From the NCBI RefSeq assembly GCF_003234965.1, contig NZ_QKVK01000003.1, positions 310,001 through 374,000 of the forward strand: a DNA stretch of 64,000 nucleotides. The letters are read 5' to 3'. The translations under genes and the position numbers were made by a program. The notes beneath the pieces were generated by a model, which saw only the letters and a program-made list of their open reading frames with translations, was not told the DNA's origin and did no database searches. Position 1 is the first letter of the stretch. Each line of letters opens with the position of its first letter. Of the stretch, positions 1-7,934 are shown one piece after another. This stretch comes from Aestuariivirga litoralis (GTDB lineage Bacteria > Pseudomonadota > Alphaproteobacteria > Rhizobiales > Aestuariivirgaceae).

Positions 1-87
1 GCCCCAGCCCTTCTTGGCCAAGTGATAGAGCGTGCCGACGCCAACCACGCCACCGCCAATGACGACCACGCGCGCATGTGTTTTCAT
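1..87 (-). CDS. FAD-dependent oxidoreductase, N-terminal fragment
   Basis: Only the first 29 codons are in the window; the gene runs off the left edge. The N-terminus reads MKTHARVVVIGGGVVGVGTL, a dinucleotide-binding Rossmann fold (GxGxxG type) that binds the ADP part of FAD. This pattern opens DAO-family enzymes such as sarcosine and dimethylglycine dehydrogenases, which would suit oxidation of a methylated amine or amino acid, but the substrate cannot be told from this fragment. A GAGGG sequence eight bases before the ATG supports the start. About 100 bases separate it from the molybdenum-cofactor operon upstream, so it probably has its own promoter. Confidence 0.7.
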   Translation of the reverse strand, partial: MKTHARVVVIGGGVVGVGTLYHLAKKGWG

Positions 88-190
88 GGGTAAATCCCTC
101 AGAACCCCGGAATTGGAATTGGACGGCACAATAGTGAGCCGAATTCAACAGTCGTGAGGCGGAACGACGGGGACAGGGCGGAATCCGACA

Positions 191-727
191 CTAGCCGGCG
201 AAACCGCCTGCCTTCAGGAAGTCCAGTTCCTCCGGGGTGGAGACCCGCCCCAGCACCGCATTACGATGCGGGAAGCGTCCGAACCGGGCAATGATATCAA
301 GGTGGATCTGGGCCCAATGGGCCTGGTCATGGAGGCCCATGGTCCCGAACAGGGCAACACTTCGATGCTGCGCATCGAGGTCCTCGGCATGTTCGAACGG
401 CATGACGAACCAGCAGGCCCGGGGGGCGGGAAGCTTCTGGTGAAAGCCCTGACCGACCCACTTTTTTGCCAGCCTCAGGGCCTGCCTGTCAGCAGCGAAA
501 GCCAGTGGACTGCCGCGGTGAATGTTGCGTGACACCTGGTCGAGCAGGATGACGAGGCCCAGCGCCCCTTCCGGCGTCTCGGCCCAGTGATCGAAGGCCC
601 CGTTCCGAGCCGCCGCGAGCGCCTGACCGAACCGCACCTTGAGCACCCCGTCAAAGGCGGCATCCTTGAAGAACCAGCGGGTGGGACCCGCCTGTTCCCA
701 GAAGCACGTCACATCCGCGGGCGTCAT
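191..727 (-). CDS. DUF924 family protein
   Basis: A 178-residue protein matching the DUF924 family, whose biochemical role is not established. Visible family landmarks are the start FWEQAGPTRWFFKD, the middle segment LGLVILLDQVSRNIHRGSP, and the conserved MPFEHAEDLDAQ and RFGRFPHRN segments. The family fold is related to TPR-like helical proteins; no signal peptide or membrane segment is seen. It is the last gene of a tightly overlapping leftward operon, its start overlapping the mobB stop by four bases, so it is probably co-translated with the molybdenum-cofactor genes. That linkage does not prove a shared function. Confidence 0.85.
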   Translation of the reverse strand: MTPADVTCFWEQAGPTRWFFKDAAFDGVLKVRFGQALAAARNGAFDHWAETPEGALGLVILLDQVSRNIHRGSPLAFAADRQALRLAKKWVGQGFHQKLPAPRACWFVMPFEHAEDLDAQHRSVALFGTMGLHDQAHWAQIHLDIIARFGRFPHRNAVLGRVSTPEELDFLKAGGFAG

Positions 728-1224
728 GCGAGCCTCATATGTTTCTCGATAAAGCCAGCCAAGGCCGTCACGTCGTCGCGGTCGAAGACCGGAACCGGTG
801 CATCGGGAATGGCACCATTGGCGGCGACGGCAACCACGGTCGAGTCATCTCCCGCGAGCTTCGGGTGTGCAAGGTCGAGATTGCGGACTTCGATCTTGTC
901 GTGTGTGTCCCGCTTGTAGCCCTCGACGATCACCAGGTCACACGGCGCGAGCTTTGCCAGGATCTCTTCCAGCGTTGGCTCGGCCTCCGCGCGCGATTCG
1001 TGAATGATGGCCCAGCGGTGTCGCGATACGACCGCCACCTCGGACGCACCTGCCTTTCGATGTCGGAAGCTGTCCCGGCCTTCATGGTCGATGTCAAAGG
1101 AGTGATGCGCATGCTTCACCGTCGAAATGCGATGGCCGCGCCGTGTGAGTTCGGTCACCAGCTTTTCGACCAACGTGGTCTTGCCCGCATTCTTGAAACC
1201 TGCAACGCCGATGACCCTGTTCAT
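724..1224 (-). CDS. mobB: Molybdopterin-guanine dinucleotide biosynthesis adaptor MobB
   Basis: A 166-residue P-loop GTP-binding protein. MobB assists MobA in attaching GMP to molybdopterin to form the guanine dinucleotide cofactor used by DMSO-reductase-family enzymes. The Walker A motif GFKNAGKTT is at residues 9-17, followed by the family-typical STVKHAHHSFDIDHEGRDS, and later CDLVIVEGYK. Its start overlaps the mobA stop and its stop overlaps the DUF924 start, each by four bases, so the genes are translationally coupled. Length is normal for the family. The cofactor made here could serve a formate dehydrogenase or nitrate reductase elsewhere in the genome. Confidence 0.93.
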   Translation of the reverse strand: MNRVIGVAGFKNAGKTTLVEKLVTELTRRGHRISTVKHAHHSFDIDHEGRDSFRHRKAGASEVAVVSRHRWAIIHESRAEAEPTLEEILAKLAPCDLVIVEGYKRDTHDKIEVRNLDLAHPKLAGDDSTVVAVAANGAIPDAPVPVFDRDDVTALAGFIEKHMRLA

Positions 1225-1814
1225 GGCGCAAACTCTGCCGCAATCCGCTCTGCTTCGGCAAGCTCATCCGGTGTGTTAACATTGAAGAACGGATCATAGG
1301 GCTCGATAGGCCAGGTCACGACCGCTGCATCGCACTTGCGTGCCCAGTCCTGCAGGCGTGGCGTGCGCGGCTCGTCCAGCGCTTGCTCGAGCAGCGGCAG
1401 GAGATCCGGGGACCAAAGCCCCGTCACGTAATGTTGCTGGCCGCCAGCCGACGCAATGGCCGCAGGACGACCCGCAGCAGCGAGCCGATACACCAGATCA
1501 CTGGGAAGAAATGGCGTATCTGATGGCACCGTCAACACGGCACCAAACCGGTTTTGCTGCGCAAAGGACAGAGCGGCGTGAATCCCGGCTAGCGGGCTTG
1601 CAACATCACTGCGAAGGTCTGCGATCGTCAGGAGTCCGGCCTCACGGAACCGCTCCGCATCACCCTTGGCGTTGATCACGATGTGCTGAACCTGAGGTCG
1701 AAGGCAGGACAAGGTGCGCGATAGAATACTCCGTCCACGCACCAGTTGAAACACCTTCTCCTTCCCCATTCGCGTGGACCGACCGCCGGCAACGATGACG
1801 GCTAAGGAGTTCAT
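1221..1814 (-). CDS. mobA: Molybdenum cofactor guanylyltransferase MobA
   Basis: A 197-residue cytoplasmic nucleotidyltransferase that transfers GMP from GTP to molybdopterin, producing the MGD cofactor. The nucleotidyltransferase signature AGGRSTRMGKEK is at residues 9-20, and the VPSDTPFLP segment provides the metal-binding aspartate. The C-terminal FNVNTPDELAEAE motif is typical of MobA. The gene overlaps the MOSC gene upstream and mobB downstream by four bases each, as in an operon. The order MOSC-mobA-mobB suggests a molybdenum-cofactor delivery unit. Confidence 0.94.
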   Translation of the reverse strand: MNSLAVIVAGGRSTRMGKEKVFQLVRGRSILSRTLSCLRPQVQHIVINAKGDAERFREAGLLTIADLRSDVASPLAGIHAALSFAQQNRFGAVLTVPSDTPFLPSDLVYRLAAAGRPAAIASAGGQQHYVTGLWSPDLLPLLEQALDEPRTPRLQDWARKCDAAVVTWPIEPYDPFFNVNTPDELAEAERIAAEFAP

Positions 1815-2395
1815 GCGTAGGCATAGATTCGCTGCGGAGGAATCCAGATCGTCACCGGATCGCCCGTGCGGATGATGCCTTCCGCCTCAACCCAGCCCAC
1901 GATACCCCGCTTGTGCATCGCCGCTGCGACGAAACCCTTCTTCTGCTCCGGATGTTGCCTCGCGATGATGTCCGCAGGATAGCGGCAAGGATGATTCTCG
2001 GCATCGACCACGATCATGGCGCCGGAAGGAAACTGCAGCCGGGTCGATGGCGGCAGCAGGGTGAGAGCGGGGATGCCGCTCAGCACAAGGTTGGCACCCA
2101 CCCACTCGGGCTTTACCTCTGGAATGCCCATGACACCGGCCACCTCCACCAGTTCCTCCACCGAGAGGACGGAGAGCTGCCGGGAATTGCGCACTTCGGT
2201 GTTGCGTTTATACTGCTTGAGCATGCGGCTGTCGGACTTGCGGGTAATGCCGCCATGGCAGTCGCCCTCCATGCCAGTGAACAGCAGACGTGCCTCCGGT
2301 ACCCTGTGCTTTTCCAGGCCGGCATTACGATCCGGACTGGCAAGCAGCAGGTTGACTTTGCCCTCGAAGCTGAGCTTTGTGAGTAGTTCCGGCAA
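1811..2395 (-). CDS. MOSC domain-containing protein
   Basis: A 194-residue protein that fits the MOSC (MoCo sulfurase C-terminal) domain, a beta-rich domain that handles sulfur for molybdenum enzymes. Visible landmarks are the GDCHGG segment near residue 45, RQLSVLS, VGANLVLSGIPALTLLPPST, and a late conserved cysteine in ENHPCRYPADII, which in this family can carry sulfur. It starts the leftward molybdenum operon and overlaps mobA by four bases. Only 41 bases separate it from the divergent TusA-like sulfur carrier, so both promoters lie in that gap. A link between the two through sulfur transfer is inferred, not shown. Confidence 0.85.
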   Translation of the reverse strand: MPELLTKLSFEGKVNLLLASPDRNAGLEKHRVPEARLLFTGMEGDCHGGITRKSDSRMLKQYKRNTEVRNSRQLSVLSVEELVEVAGVMGIPEVKPEWVGANLVLSGIPALTLLPPSTRLQFPSGAMIVVDAENHPCRYPADIIARQHPEQKKGFVAAAMHKRGIVGWVEAEGIIRTGDPVTIWIPPQRIYAYA

Positions 2396-2436
2396 GGCTG
2401 TATCTCCCCGATCTGCGATGCTACCCTAGCGCCAGC

Positions 2437-2673
2437 ATGACCGAAAATCATTCTGAAAACACACTCGACCTCTCCGGCCTGCTCTGTCCGCTGCCAGTGC
2501 TCAAGGCCCGGAAGCGGTTGGAAGGGATGGCGCCTGGCGCCATTCTGAAGGTCATTGCCACGGACCCCATGTCCGCCATAGACATGCCCCACTTCTGCAA
2601 CGAGCAGGGCCATGAGCTGCTGGACCAGCAGCAGCATGGCCCCGCCCTCATCTTCAGGATCAGACGCTCATGA
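2437..2673 (+). CDS. TusA-family sulfurtransferase
   Basis: A 78-residue small sulfur carrier of the TusA/SirA/YedF family. Its CPLP motif at residues 17-20 (LLCPLPVLKARKRL) carries the persulfide cysteine. Such proteins pass sulfur to tRNA thiolation, molybdenum-cofactor or sulfur-oxidation partners. The gene overlaps the following DDAH-like gene by four bases, so the two are probably co-translated, and it is divergent from the MOSC gene. The neighbouring molybdenum operon makes a role in Moco-enzyme sulfuration plausible, but this rests on context alone. Confidence 0.88.
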   Translation: MTENHSENTLDLSGLLCPLPVLKARKRLEGMAPGAILKVIATDPMSAIDMPHFCNEQGHELLDQQQHGPALIFRIRRS

Positions 2674-3548
2674 GTTTCGATTTCGGCGCATTCAACAATT
2701 GGGGCAGCCTCAGGAAGGTGGCGATCCGCGATGTCGACCAGGCCTTCGTCAACGACGCCAAGATCGACGCTGAATGGAAGGACCTGAATTTCCATTCAAG
2801 GCCTGACCTGGCCAATGCACGCAGCGAATACAGGATCGTTGAGGACATTCTGGCTGCAACCGGAGCTGAGGTGATCAAGCTGCCCGCCGCTCCGGGCCTG
2901 ACGCTCGATTCGATTTATACCCATGACGCGCTGATCGTGACCCCCAACGGCCTTGTGAAACCACGCATGGGAAAGCCGCAGCGCCGCAAGGAGTCAGAGG
3001 TAAATGGTGGGGCACTCGAGTCACTCGGTTTTCCCATCGCCGGCGAGATCACCGGCGAGGGCAAGGTGGAGGGCGGCGACCTCGTCTGGATCGACCGCTA
3101 CACACTGATGGCCGGCGTGGGTTATCGCACCAATCTCGAGGGCCTGCGGCAACTCGGCGAACTTGCAGGCCCGGACGTCGAGATCCTGTGGTTCGACATG
3201 CCGCACTACAAGGGACGTTCCGATGTTTTCCATCTCATGTCCTGCCTGTCACCTCTCGATCATGACCTCGCCGTCGTCTACCCGCCGCTGATGGCGGCAC
3301 GGCAGATCGAGTTCCTCGAGTCGCGCGGAATCAAGTTCGTCGAGGTTCCGGCGGAAGAATTCGATACCATGGGCTGCAACGTGCTGGCGCTTGGGCCCCG
3401 CCATGCAATGATGGTGGAGGGAAATCCCGAGACTGAGCGCCGCATGAAGGCGGCCGGCGTCAAGGTCGAGGTCATCAAGGGTTATGACATCTGCCGCAAG
3501 GGTGAAGGTGGCCCCACCTGCATGACGAGGCCGCTGGTACGCGCGTAA
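2670..3548 (+). CDS. Dimethylarginine dimethylaminohydrolase-like amidinotransferase-family enzyme
   Basis: A 292-residue protein of the pentein (guanidine-modifying) superfamily, closest in appearance to N,N-dimethylarginine dimethylaminohydrolases, which convert methylated arginine to citrulline and a methylamine. The likely catalytic cysteine is C284 in GGPTCMTRP, the catalytic histidine lies in SDVFHLMSCLS, and acidic substrate contacts are in the YTHDAL and EGGDLVWIDRY segments. No signal peptide is seen, so it is cytoplasmic. It overlaps the TusA-like gene by four bases. The exact substrate (dimethylarginine, arginine or another guanidine) cannot be settled from sequence alone. A strong hairpin follows the stop codon. 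Confidence 0.82.
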   Translation: MSFDFGAFNNWGSLRKVAIRDVDQAFVNDAKIDAEWKDLNFHSRPDLANARSEYRIVEDILAATGAEVIKLPAAPGLTLDSIYTHDALIVTPNGLVKPRMGKPQRRKESEVNGGALESLGFPIAGEITGEGKVEGGDLVWIDRYTLMAGVGYRTNLEGLRQLGELAGPDVEILWFDMPHYKGRSDVFHLMSCLSPLDHDLAVVYPPLMAARQIEFLESRGIKFVEVPAEEFDTMGCNVLALGPRHAMMVEGNPETERRMKAAGVKVEVIKGYDICRKGEGGPTCMTRPLVRA

Positions 3549-3557
3549 GTTCGTGAA

Positions 3558-3590
3558 AATGGCCGGGGAAACCCGGCCATTCTGTCTTTA
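3558..3590. terminator. Bidirectional hairpin terminator
   Basis: A perfect 10-bp stem (AATGGCCGGG pairing with CCCGGCCATT) with a GAAA tetraloop lies between the convergent DDAH-like and ArsC-like genes. It is followed by CTGTCTTT on the plus strand and by TTTTCACG on the minus strand, so it could end transcripts from both sides. It overlaps the last bases of the ArsC-like gene. Confidence 0.7.
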
Positions 3591-3938
3591 TGCGAGCAGC
3601 TCCTGGATCTTCTTCGAAAAGCCCACCGTCACACTGCCATCCTTGTGCTCGATGAGCGGACGGCGAATGAGCGACGGGTTGTCGACGGCCAGCGCCACGG
3701 CCTTGGCCTCGGTGAGGTTCGCTGTCTTCTCCGGTGGAAGGCCGCGCCAGGTATAACCGGCCCTGTTGATCATTTTCTCCCAGCCGCCCAGTGCCTTTGA
3801 CCAATTGGCCACCTGGTCCTTGGTCACCGGAGTCTCCTTCATGTCGGAGAAGCTGTGCTTGATCTTGTGCTCATCGAGCCAGTCAGTGGCCTTCTGGCAG
3901 GTCGAGCATTTCGAAAGTCCGTAAAGCTTGAGCGTCAT
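3588..3938 (-). CDS. ArsC/Spx-family thioredoxin-fold protein
   Basis: A 116-residue protein of the arsenate-reductase-like (ArsC/Spx/YffB) family. The start MTLKLYGLSKCSTCQKATDW gives a CxxC pair at C11 and C14, followed by the family-typical GWEKMINRAGYTWR, LIRRPLIEH and VGFS segments. Members act as glutathione- or thioredoxin-linked reductases or as transcriptional partners; which one applies here is not known. I chose the ATG at 3938 because upstream extension only adds low-quality sequence overlapping the CobW gene. It lies seven bases downstream of that gene on the same strand. Confidence 0.83.
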   Translation of the reverse strand: MTLKLYGLSKCSTCQKATDWLDEHKIKHSFSDMKETPVTKDQVANWSKALGGWEKMINRAGYTWRGLPPEKTANLTEAKAVALAVDNPSLIRRPLIEHKDGSVTVGFSKKIQELLA

Positions 3939-3945
3939 GGTGCGG

Positions 3946-5091
3946 TCACCTGTTGAGCGAGAGGGTCTTGTCCGTAAAGGCATCCGCCCCGCCGGTGATC
4001 TGGTCGGTGAAGGCACGGAACAGTCCCTCGATCATCGGCTTCTCGATATCTTTGACGATGAACACGAGACGGGTCCGCTCATCCTTGTCCGGCCAGGCGG
4101 GAAGCCTCACTGGTGGGTGGAATACGTGCTGAACCCCATGCAGGACCACCGGTCGTGACGGATCGTCCGATACTTTCACGATACCCTTCATGCGGAGCAT
4201 GTTGGCGCCGTGGTAGGATTTCAGCAGTTCCAGGAACAGCTCCAGCCCTTGTGGGCTGATTGCATTGGCTTCACTGAAGCTGAAGGAGCGGATGTGCGCA
4301 TCATGGCGCGACACGTCGTGGTGATGATCGTGACCGTGGTCATGATCATGGTCGTGGCCATGCGAGTGGGTCCGGCGGCTCCGCCGGCCACGTTTCTCGG
4401 CCGTTTCATAGGCTTCCGCTGCCAGCCAGGTCTGGACGTCGGCGGTCTTGGTCTTCGGGTCGAAGAGACCCATGGTGAACAGCCGTTCGGCCGTCGCCTC
4501 GTTGCGGTGGGTGGTGAGGAGGCGGGCCGCCGGGTTGAGCTTGCGCAGCCTGCCAATGATCGCGAAGAGCATGTCTTCGCCTTCGCGCCCCACCAGCAAG
4601 TCCACCTTGGTCAACACGATGCGGTCGGCCACCGCCACCTGTTTTACGGCCTCCGGATGCGCATCAAGCGTCGCCATGCCGTTGAAGGCGTCAACGACAG
4701 TGATCACCCCTTCCAACCGGCAGGCCGCGAGAAGCCCCGGCTCGCTCATCACTGCATGCAGAACCGGCGCCGGGTCGGCGAGGCCGGTGGTCTCGATGAC
4801 GATTCGGTTGAAGGACTTGATTTCGCCGCGGCCACGGCGAGCCAGCAGGTCATGAATAGTGTCGATCAGGTCGCCCCGGATGGTGCAGCACAGGCAGCCT
4901 GATGCCATCTCAATGACGTTCTCATCTGCTCGTTCGACCAACAAATGGTCGATGCCGACATCGCCAAATTCGTTGATGATAACGGCAGCATCCGACAGGA
5001 ACGGATCCTTCAGCAGGAAATTCAGCAGCGTGGTCTTGCCAGATCCGAGGAAGCCGGTGAGGATCGCGACGGGAATGGGAACTGTGGCCAT
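3946..5091 (-). CDS. CobW-family GTPase metallochaperone with His-rich loop
   Basis: A 381-residue G3E GTPase of the CobW/ZNG1 family, which deliver metal (often zinc or cobalt) to client enzymes. Walker A GFLGSGKT is at residues 13-20, the metal-binding CxCC motif (CLCC) at residues 66-69, and the guanine-specificity TKVD at about 161-164. A histidine- and aspartate-rich loop spans about residues 242-266, encoded by an imperfect cat/gat tandem repeat, and should bind transition metal. The C-terminal CobW_C domain contains RMKGIVKVSDDP and HGVQHVFHPP. No zinc uptake regulator site was identified nearby, so the client metal is uncertain. Confidence 0.9.
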   Translation of the reverse strand: MATVPIPVAILTGFLGSGKTTLLNFLLKDPFLSDAAVIINEFGDVGIDHLLVERADENVIEMASGCLCCTIRGDLIDTIHDLLARRGRGEIKSFNRIVIETTGLADPAPVLHAVMSEPGLLAACRLEGVITVVDAFNGMATLDAHPEAVKQVAVADRIVLTKVDLLVGREGEDMLFAIIGRLRKLNPAARLLTTHRNEATAERLFTMGLFDPKTKTADVQTWLAAEAYETAEKRGRRSRRTHSHGHDHDHDHGHDHHHDVSRHDAHIRSFSFSEANAISPQGLELFLELLKSYHGANMLRMKGIVKVSDDPSRPVVLHGVQHVFHPPVRLPAWPDKDERTRLVFIVKDIEKPMIEGLFRAFTDQITGGADAFTDKTLSLNR

Positions 5092-5094
5092 GGG

Positions 5095-5985
5095 CTATTT
5101 CTTCCATTTTCCGATTGAACTCGATGCCACGAGAGCGGCGAGAACAAGTCCGCCCCCGGCATACTGGTTCATTTGCAACCGCTCACCGAGAATGAGGGCT
5201 GCGGCGGCCGTGGCGACGACAGGCTCGAGATTGTAGTAGGGTGCCACGGTGGATGCCGGTGCAAAGCGCAGCGACAGCATCTGCCACATGTAGGCAATGA
5301 TGTAGACGATCGCCACGCCCGACATGAACAGCAGACCCGTGCTCGTCGCCGGGCCGCCCGGCAGGAATCGCAAGGTGCCTGACCCCGCATAGATGGCTAT
5401 GGCGAGAACGGCAGGCAGGATCACCATATGGACCATTCCGCCAAATGCGGCGGGGGTCATGTAACGGGAGATGCTTCGGCCGGAAAAGAACTGCAGTGTC
5501 GCCCCCGCAGACGCCAGGGAGGCGAGAATGATGCCGCGAATGTCGAGGCTGTCGAAGCTCGGACCGACGGCGATCGCCAGCCCGATGAAGGCGAGGATGG
5601 CAATCAGGATGCGAAGAAGACCCGGATTGCGCCCTTCGACGACCGGAGCCAGCAACATGATCAGCACCGGAAACAGATAGAAGATGATGACGGCCAGACC
5701 GACAGGGATGAACTGTACGGAGCCAAGGTAGGCAACCGATACCAGCAGCGTCGCAATGGATTGCCCGATGAAGCTGGGCATTGCCCCTTTGGGGATCGTC
5801 AGCCGCTCTCCCTGCGCCACCGCAATGACGGCGAAGACGACGGCGATCATGAACGTGCGGAACAGCGTGCTTTCGATGGCAGGAATGCCGTTGCCGATGG
5901 CGGCGCGCACGAAGTTCGGCACCAACCCGTAGAGCCCGGCTGCGCCCAGTGCGCAGGCAATTCCCAGTCCTGCCCGATTGATCAT
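5095..5985 (-). CDS. EamA/DMT-family membrane transporter
   Basis: A 296-residue protein with about ten hydrophobic segments in two EamA repeats, as in drug/metabolite exporters of the inner membrane. The start MINRAGLGIACALGAAGLYG begins the first helix. Late motifs include ASTVAPYYNLEPVVATAAA and ALILGER, typical of the second EamA repeat, and the protein ends in a basic SSIGKWKK tail. The substrate is not predictable. It precedes the CobW gene with a three-base gap on the same strand, so co-transcription is likely. Confidence 0.87.
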   Translation of the reverse strand: MINRAGLGIACALGAAGLYGLVPNFVRAAIGNGIPAIESTLFRTFMIAVVFAVIAVAQGERLTIPKGAMPSFIGQSIATLLVSVAYLGSVQFIPVGLAVIIFYLFPVLIMLLAPVVEGRNPGLLRILIAILAFIGLAIAVGPSFDSLDIRGIILASLASAGATLQFFSGRSISRYMTPAAFGGMVHMVILPAVLAIAIYAGSGTLRFLPGGPATSTGLLFMSGVAIVYIIAYMWQMLSLRFAPASTVAPYYNLEPVVATAAAALILGERLQMNQYAGGGLVLAALVASSSIGKWKK

Positions 5986-5990
5986 CCGGT

Positions 5991-7316
5991 TCAGTTCTTC
6001 TTCTTTTTCTTTTTCTGCGCCGGCTTCTTCTTCACGGGCTTGCTCAGGTCATCACCTTCCGGATCGGCCACGATCTTGGGCGGTGGAGGGTCAGGCACCA
6101 GGGCCGCGATCTTGGCGAATGTTTCCGGCGGGATCACCTCACAAGGCGCCTTTTCCGCATGATAGCGGGCGCATGCAGCCTCACTGGTAGGTTGGTCGAG
6201 GTTCCACATTGCAGCAGCGAACCCCCGCTTCTCGGGAAGGCGGATGACCCCGGGCTGCCCGGGAAGTTCCATGCCGGAGGAACTCAGCATGCGGCCCCGG
6301 AGAGCCATGTCGGCCGTCGCTGCGTTCTCGTAGTTTCCGAAGGAAATGCCCCATCCACCAAGGCTTTTCGACGTGGCCAGCGACACTGGTTTCTGCTTGC
6401 AGACCTGCGCGGTCATGTCAGTGGGTACGATGCCACCTGTCTGGATATTGGCAATGGACTGCAGCTTGGGGCGGGAATCCGGGCCGCGCGAAAAACCATC
6501 CGTCAGCAACATCTCCGCCAGGTCCACGCGGTGCTTGCCGCTGTTGGCACCAAATATGACGGCGGCAAGGCGCCGTCCATCATGTGTAGCCGTGGCCACG
6601 AGGTTGAAGCCGGAATTGCACACAAAGCCCGTCTTCATGCCGTCCGACTCCTTCATCTGCCGCAACAGCGAATTACGGTTGGACAGCCGCCGTTTCCCAA
6701 TCGTCAGGTAGGGCTGCGAAAAATAGTGGTCATACTCCGGAAATTCGCGCAGCAGGGCCGACGCCAGAATGGCGATGTCCCGTGCGGTCGTAATGTGGCG
6801 GTGATCGAACAGGCCATTGGGATTGACGAAATGGCTGCCCGTCATGCCGAGCTTGCGGGCTTGCGCGTTCATCCTGGCGGCAAAGGCAGGAATACTGCCG
6901 GCAGCACCTTCGGCCAGCACGTAGGCCATGTCGTTGGCGGAATAGACAAGCAGGGCCTGCAGCGCGAAATCGACGCTCACCGTCTGCCCCACTGGAACAC
7001 CGATCTTGCTGGGCGGCTGGGAATGGGCGAGTTCAGAAACGGGAATCTTCTGGTCGAGCTTGAGCCGCCCGGACTTGAGGTCCTGGAAGATGATGTAGGC
7101 CGTCATGAGCTTGGTGATCGAGGCGGGGTACCAGGGATCACCCGCCCGGTCCTGCGAGATCACCTCCTGGGTGGCGGGGTCGAACAAGAGCGTCGGGCCT
7201 GCCGCCATGGCCTGAGGCGCCGCTGCCCATACGAGGATCACCAGGAGAATGCGTCGGAGGATCGGCAAGTGAGGTCTGCTCCAGAACATGCGGATAGGGC
7301 CAAACCTCTCTGACAT
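5991..7316 (-). CDS. D-alanyl-D-alanine carboxypeptidase (penicillin-binding protein 5/6 type)
   Basis: A 441-residue serine peptidase that trims the terminal D-alanine from peptidoglycan pentapeptides in the periplasm. The catalytic SxxK (SITK, residues 66-69), SxN (SAN, 126-128) and KTG (in SDGMKTGF) motifs are all present. A signal peptide runs to about AMAA at residue 39. The start at 7316 is chosen because frames further upstream translate the tRNA gene; an ATG at 7289 would give a shorter signal peptide and is possible. The C-terminus is proline- and lysine-rich and ends in a run of lysines encoded by a T-rich repeat. The stop lies five bases before the EamA start. Confidence 0.9.
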   Translation of the reverse strand: MSERFGPIRMFWSRPHLPILRRILLVILVWAAAPQAMAAGPTLLFDPATQEVISQDRAGDPWYPASITKLMTAYIIFQDLKSGRLKLDQKIPVSELAHSQPPSKIGVPVGQTVSVDFALQALLVYSANDMAYVLAEGAAGSIPAFAARMNAQARKLGMTGSHFVNPNGLFDHRHITTARDIAILASALLREFPEYDHYFSQPYLTIGKRRLSNRNSLLRQMKESDGMKTGFVCNSGFNLVATATHDGRRLAAVIFGANSGKHRVDLAEMLLTDGFSRGPDSRPKLQSIANIQTGGIVPTDMTAQVCKQKPVSLATSKSLGGWGISFGNYENAATADMALRGRMLSSSGMELPGQPGVIRLPEKRGFAAAMWNLDQPTSEAACARYHAEKAPCEVIPPETFAKIAALVPDPPPPKIVADPEGDDLSKPVKKKPAQKKKKKKN

Positions 7317-7357
7317 CACAGGAATCGGTCCAATCTGCGGCAGCCGCAATGCGTGGC

Positions 7358-7443
7358 TGGTGCCCCTGGAGGGACTCGAACCCCCACGCCCTTGCGAGCA
7401 ACAGATTTTGAGTCTGCCGCGTCTACCATTCCGCCACAGAGGC
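7358..7443 (-). tRNA. tRNA-Leu (anticodon CAA)
   Basis: An 86-nt class II tRNA with the 3' CCA encoded. The acceptor stem GCCTCTG pairs with CAGGGGC and is followed by ACCA. The anticodon stem GCAGA/TCTGT encloses the loop CTCAAAA, giving anticodon CAA, which reads UUG codons. A long variable arm (GTTGCTCGCAAGGGC region) and the T-loop GTTCGAGTCCC are present. The length and long variable arm are typical of tRNA-Leu. Confidence 0.96.
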
Positions 7444-7454
7444 AAGCCGAAACC

Positions 7455-7483
7455 CGCATAATTGCCCGCCCTTGCGCCGTCAA
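7455..7483 (-). promoter_or_regulatory. Predicted sigma-70-type promoter for tRNA-Leu
   Basis: On the minus strand a TTGACG -35 hexamer is followed after 17 bases by TATGCG, eleven bases before the tRNA 5' end. The -35 and spacing are good, while the -10 is weak. The position would give the short leader usual for tRNA transcripts. Confidence 0.4.
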
Positions 7484-7508
7484 CCGTAAAGGGCGAGAAG
7501 CATTTCCC

Positions 7509-7928
7509 ATGATCCGGATCACCGACTCACTGGCCATCGACGAGGGCGAACTCGCCTGGTCCGCCATGCGCGCCTCGGGCCCGGGAGGCCAAAACGTCAA
7601 CAAGGTCTCCACCGCCGTGGAACTTCGCTTCGACGTCGGCAAGGCTGTCCTGCCCGACGACCTCAAGGCGAGGTTGCGGCCGCTCGCCGGACGGCAGCTC
7701 ACCCAGGACGGCATTCTTGTCATTACCGCCCAGGAAACCCGCTCCCAGGAGCGCAACCGGGAAATCGCTCTCCAGAAGCTCGTCGAGTTGCTGCGCAAGG
7801 CGGCGCATCGGCCCAAGCGGCGCATCGCAACCAAGCCCACCCGCGCTTCCAGGACCCGGCGCCTCGACTCGAAGTCAAAGCACGCGCACACCAAGCGATT
7901 GCGCCAGTCGCGACCCGATACGGATTGA
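7509..7928 (+). CDS. arfB: Alternative ribosome-rescue factor ArfB (peptidyl-tRNA hydrolase)
   Basis: A 139-residue protein with the catalytic GGQ motif at residues 26-28 (ASGPGGQNVNK), which hydrolyses peptidyl-tRNA on stalled ribosomes. The C-terminal tail is very basic (KRRIATKPTRASRTRR and following), as needed to enter the empty mRNA channel of a stalled ribosome. The length is that of ArfB/YaeJ and the codon-recognition domains of class I release factors are absent. The ATG at 7509 is chosen because upstream codons come from the antisense of the tRNA-Leu gene. A YqaA-type gene follows after six bases. Confidence 0.92.
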   Translation: MIRITDSLAIDEGELAWSAMRASGPGGQNVNKVSTAVELRFDVGKAVLPDDLKARLRPLAGRQLTQDGILVITAQETRSQERNREIALQKLVELLRKAAHRPKRRIATKPTRASRTRRLDSKSKHAHTKRLRQSRPDTD

Positions 7929-7934
7929 GCCACC

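Noticed and set aside
7317-7445. N-terminal extension of the carboxypeptidase up to 7445
   Set aside because: Those codons translate the tRNA-Leu gene and lack any conserved or signal-peptide character.
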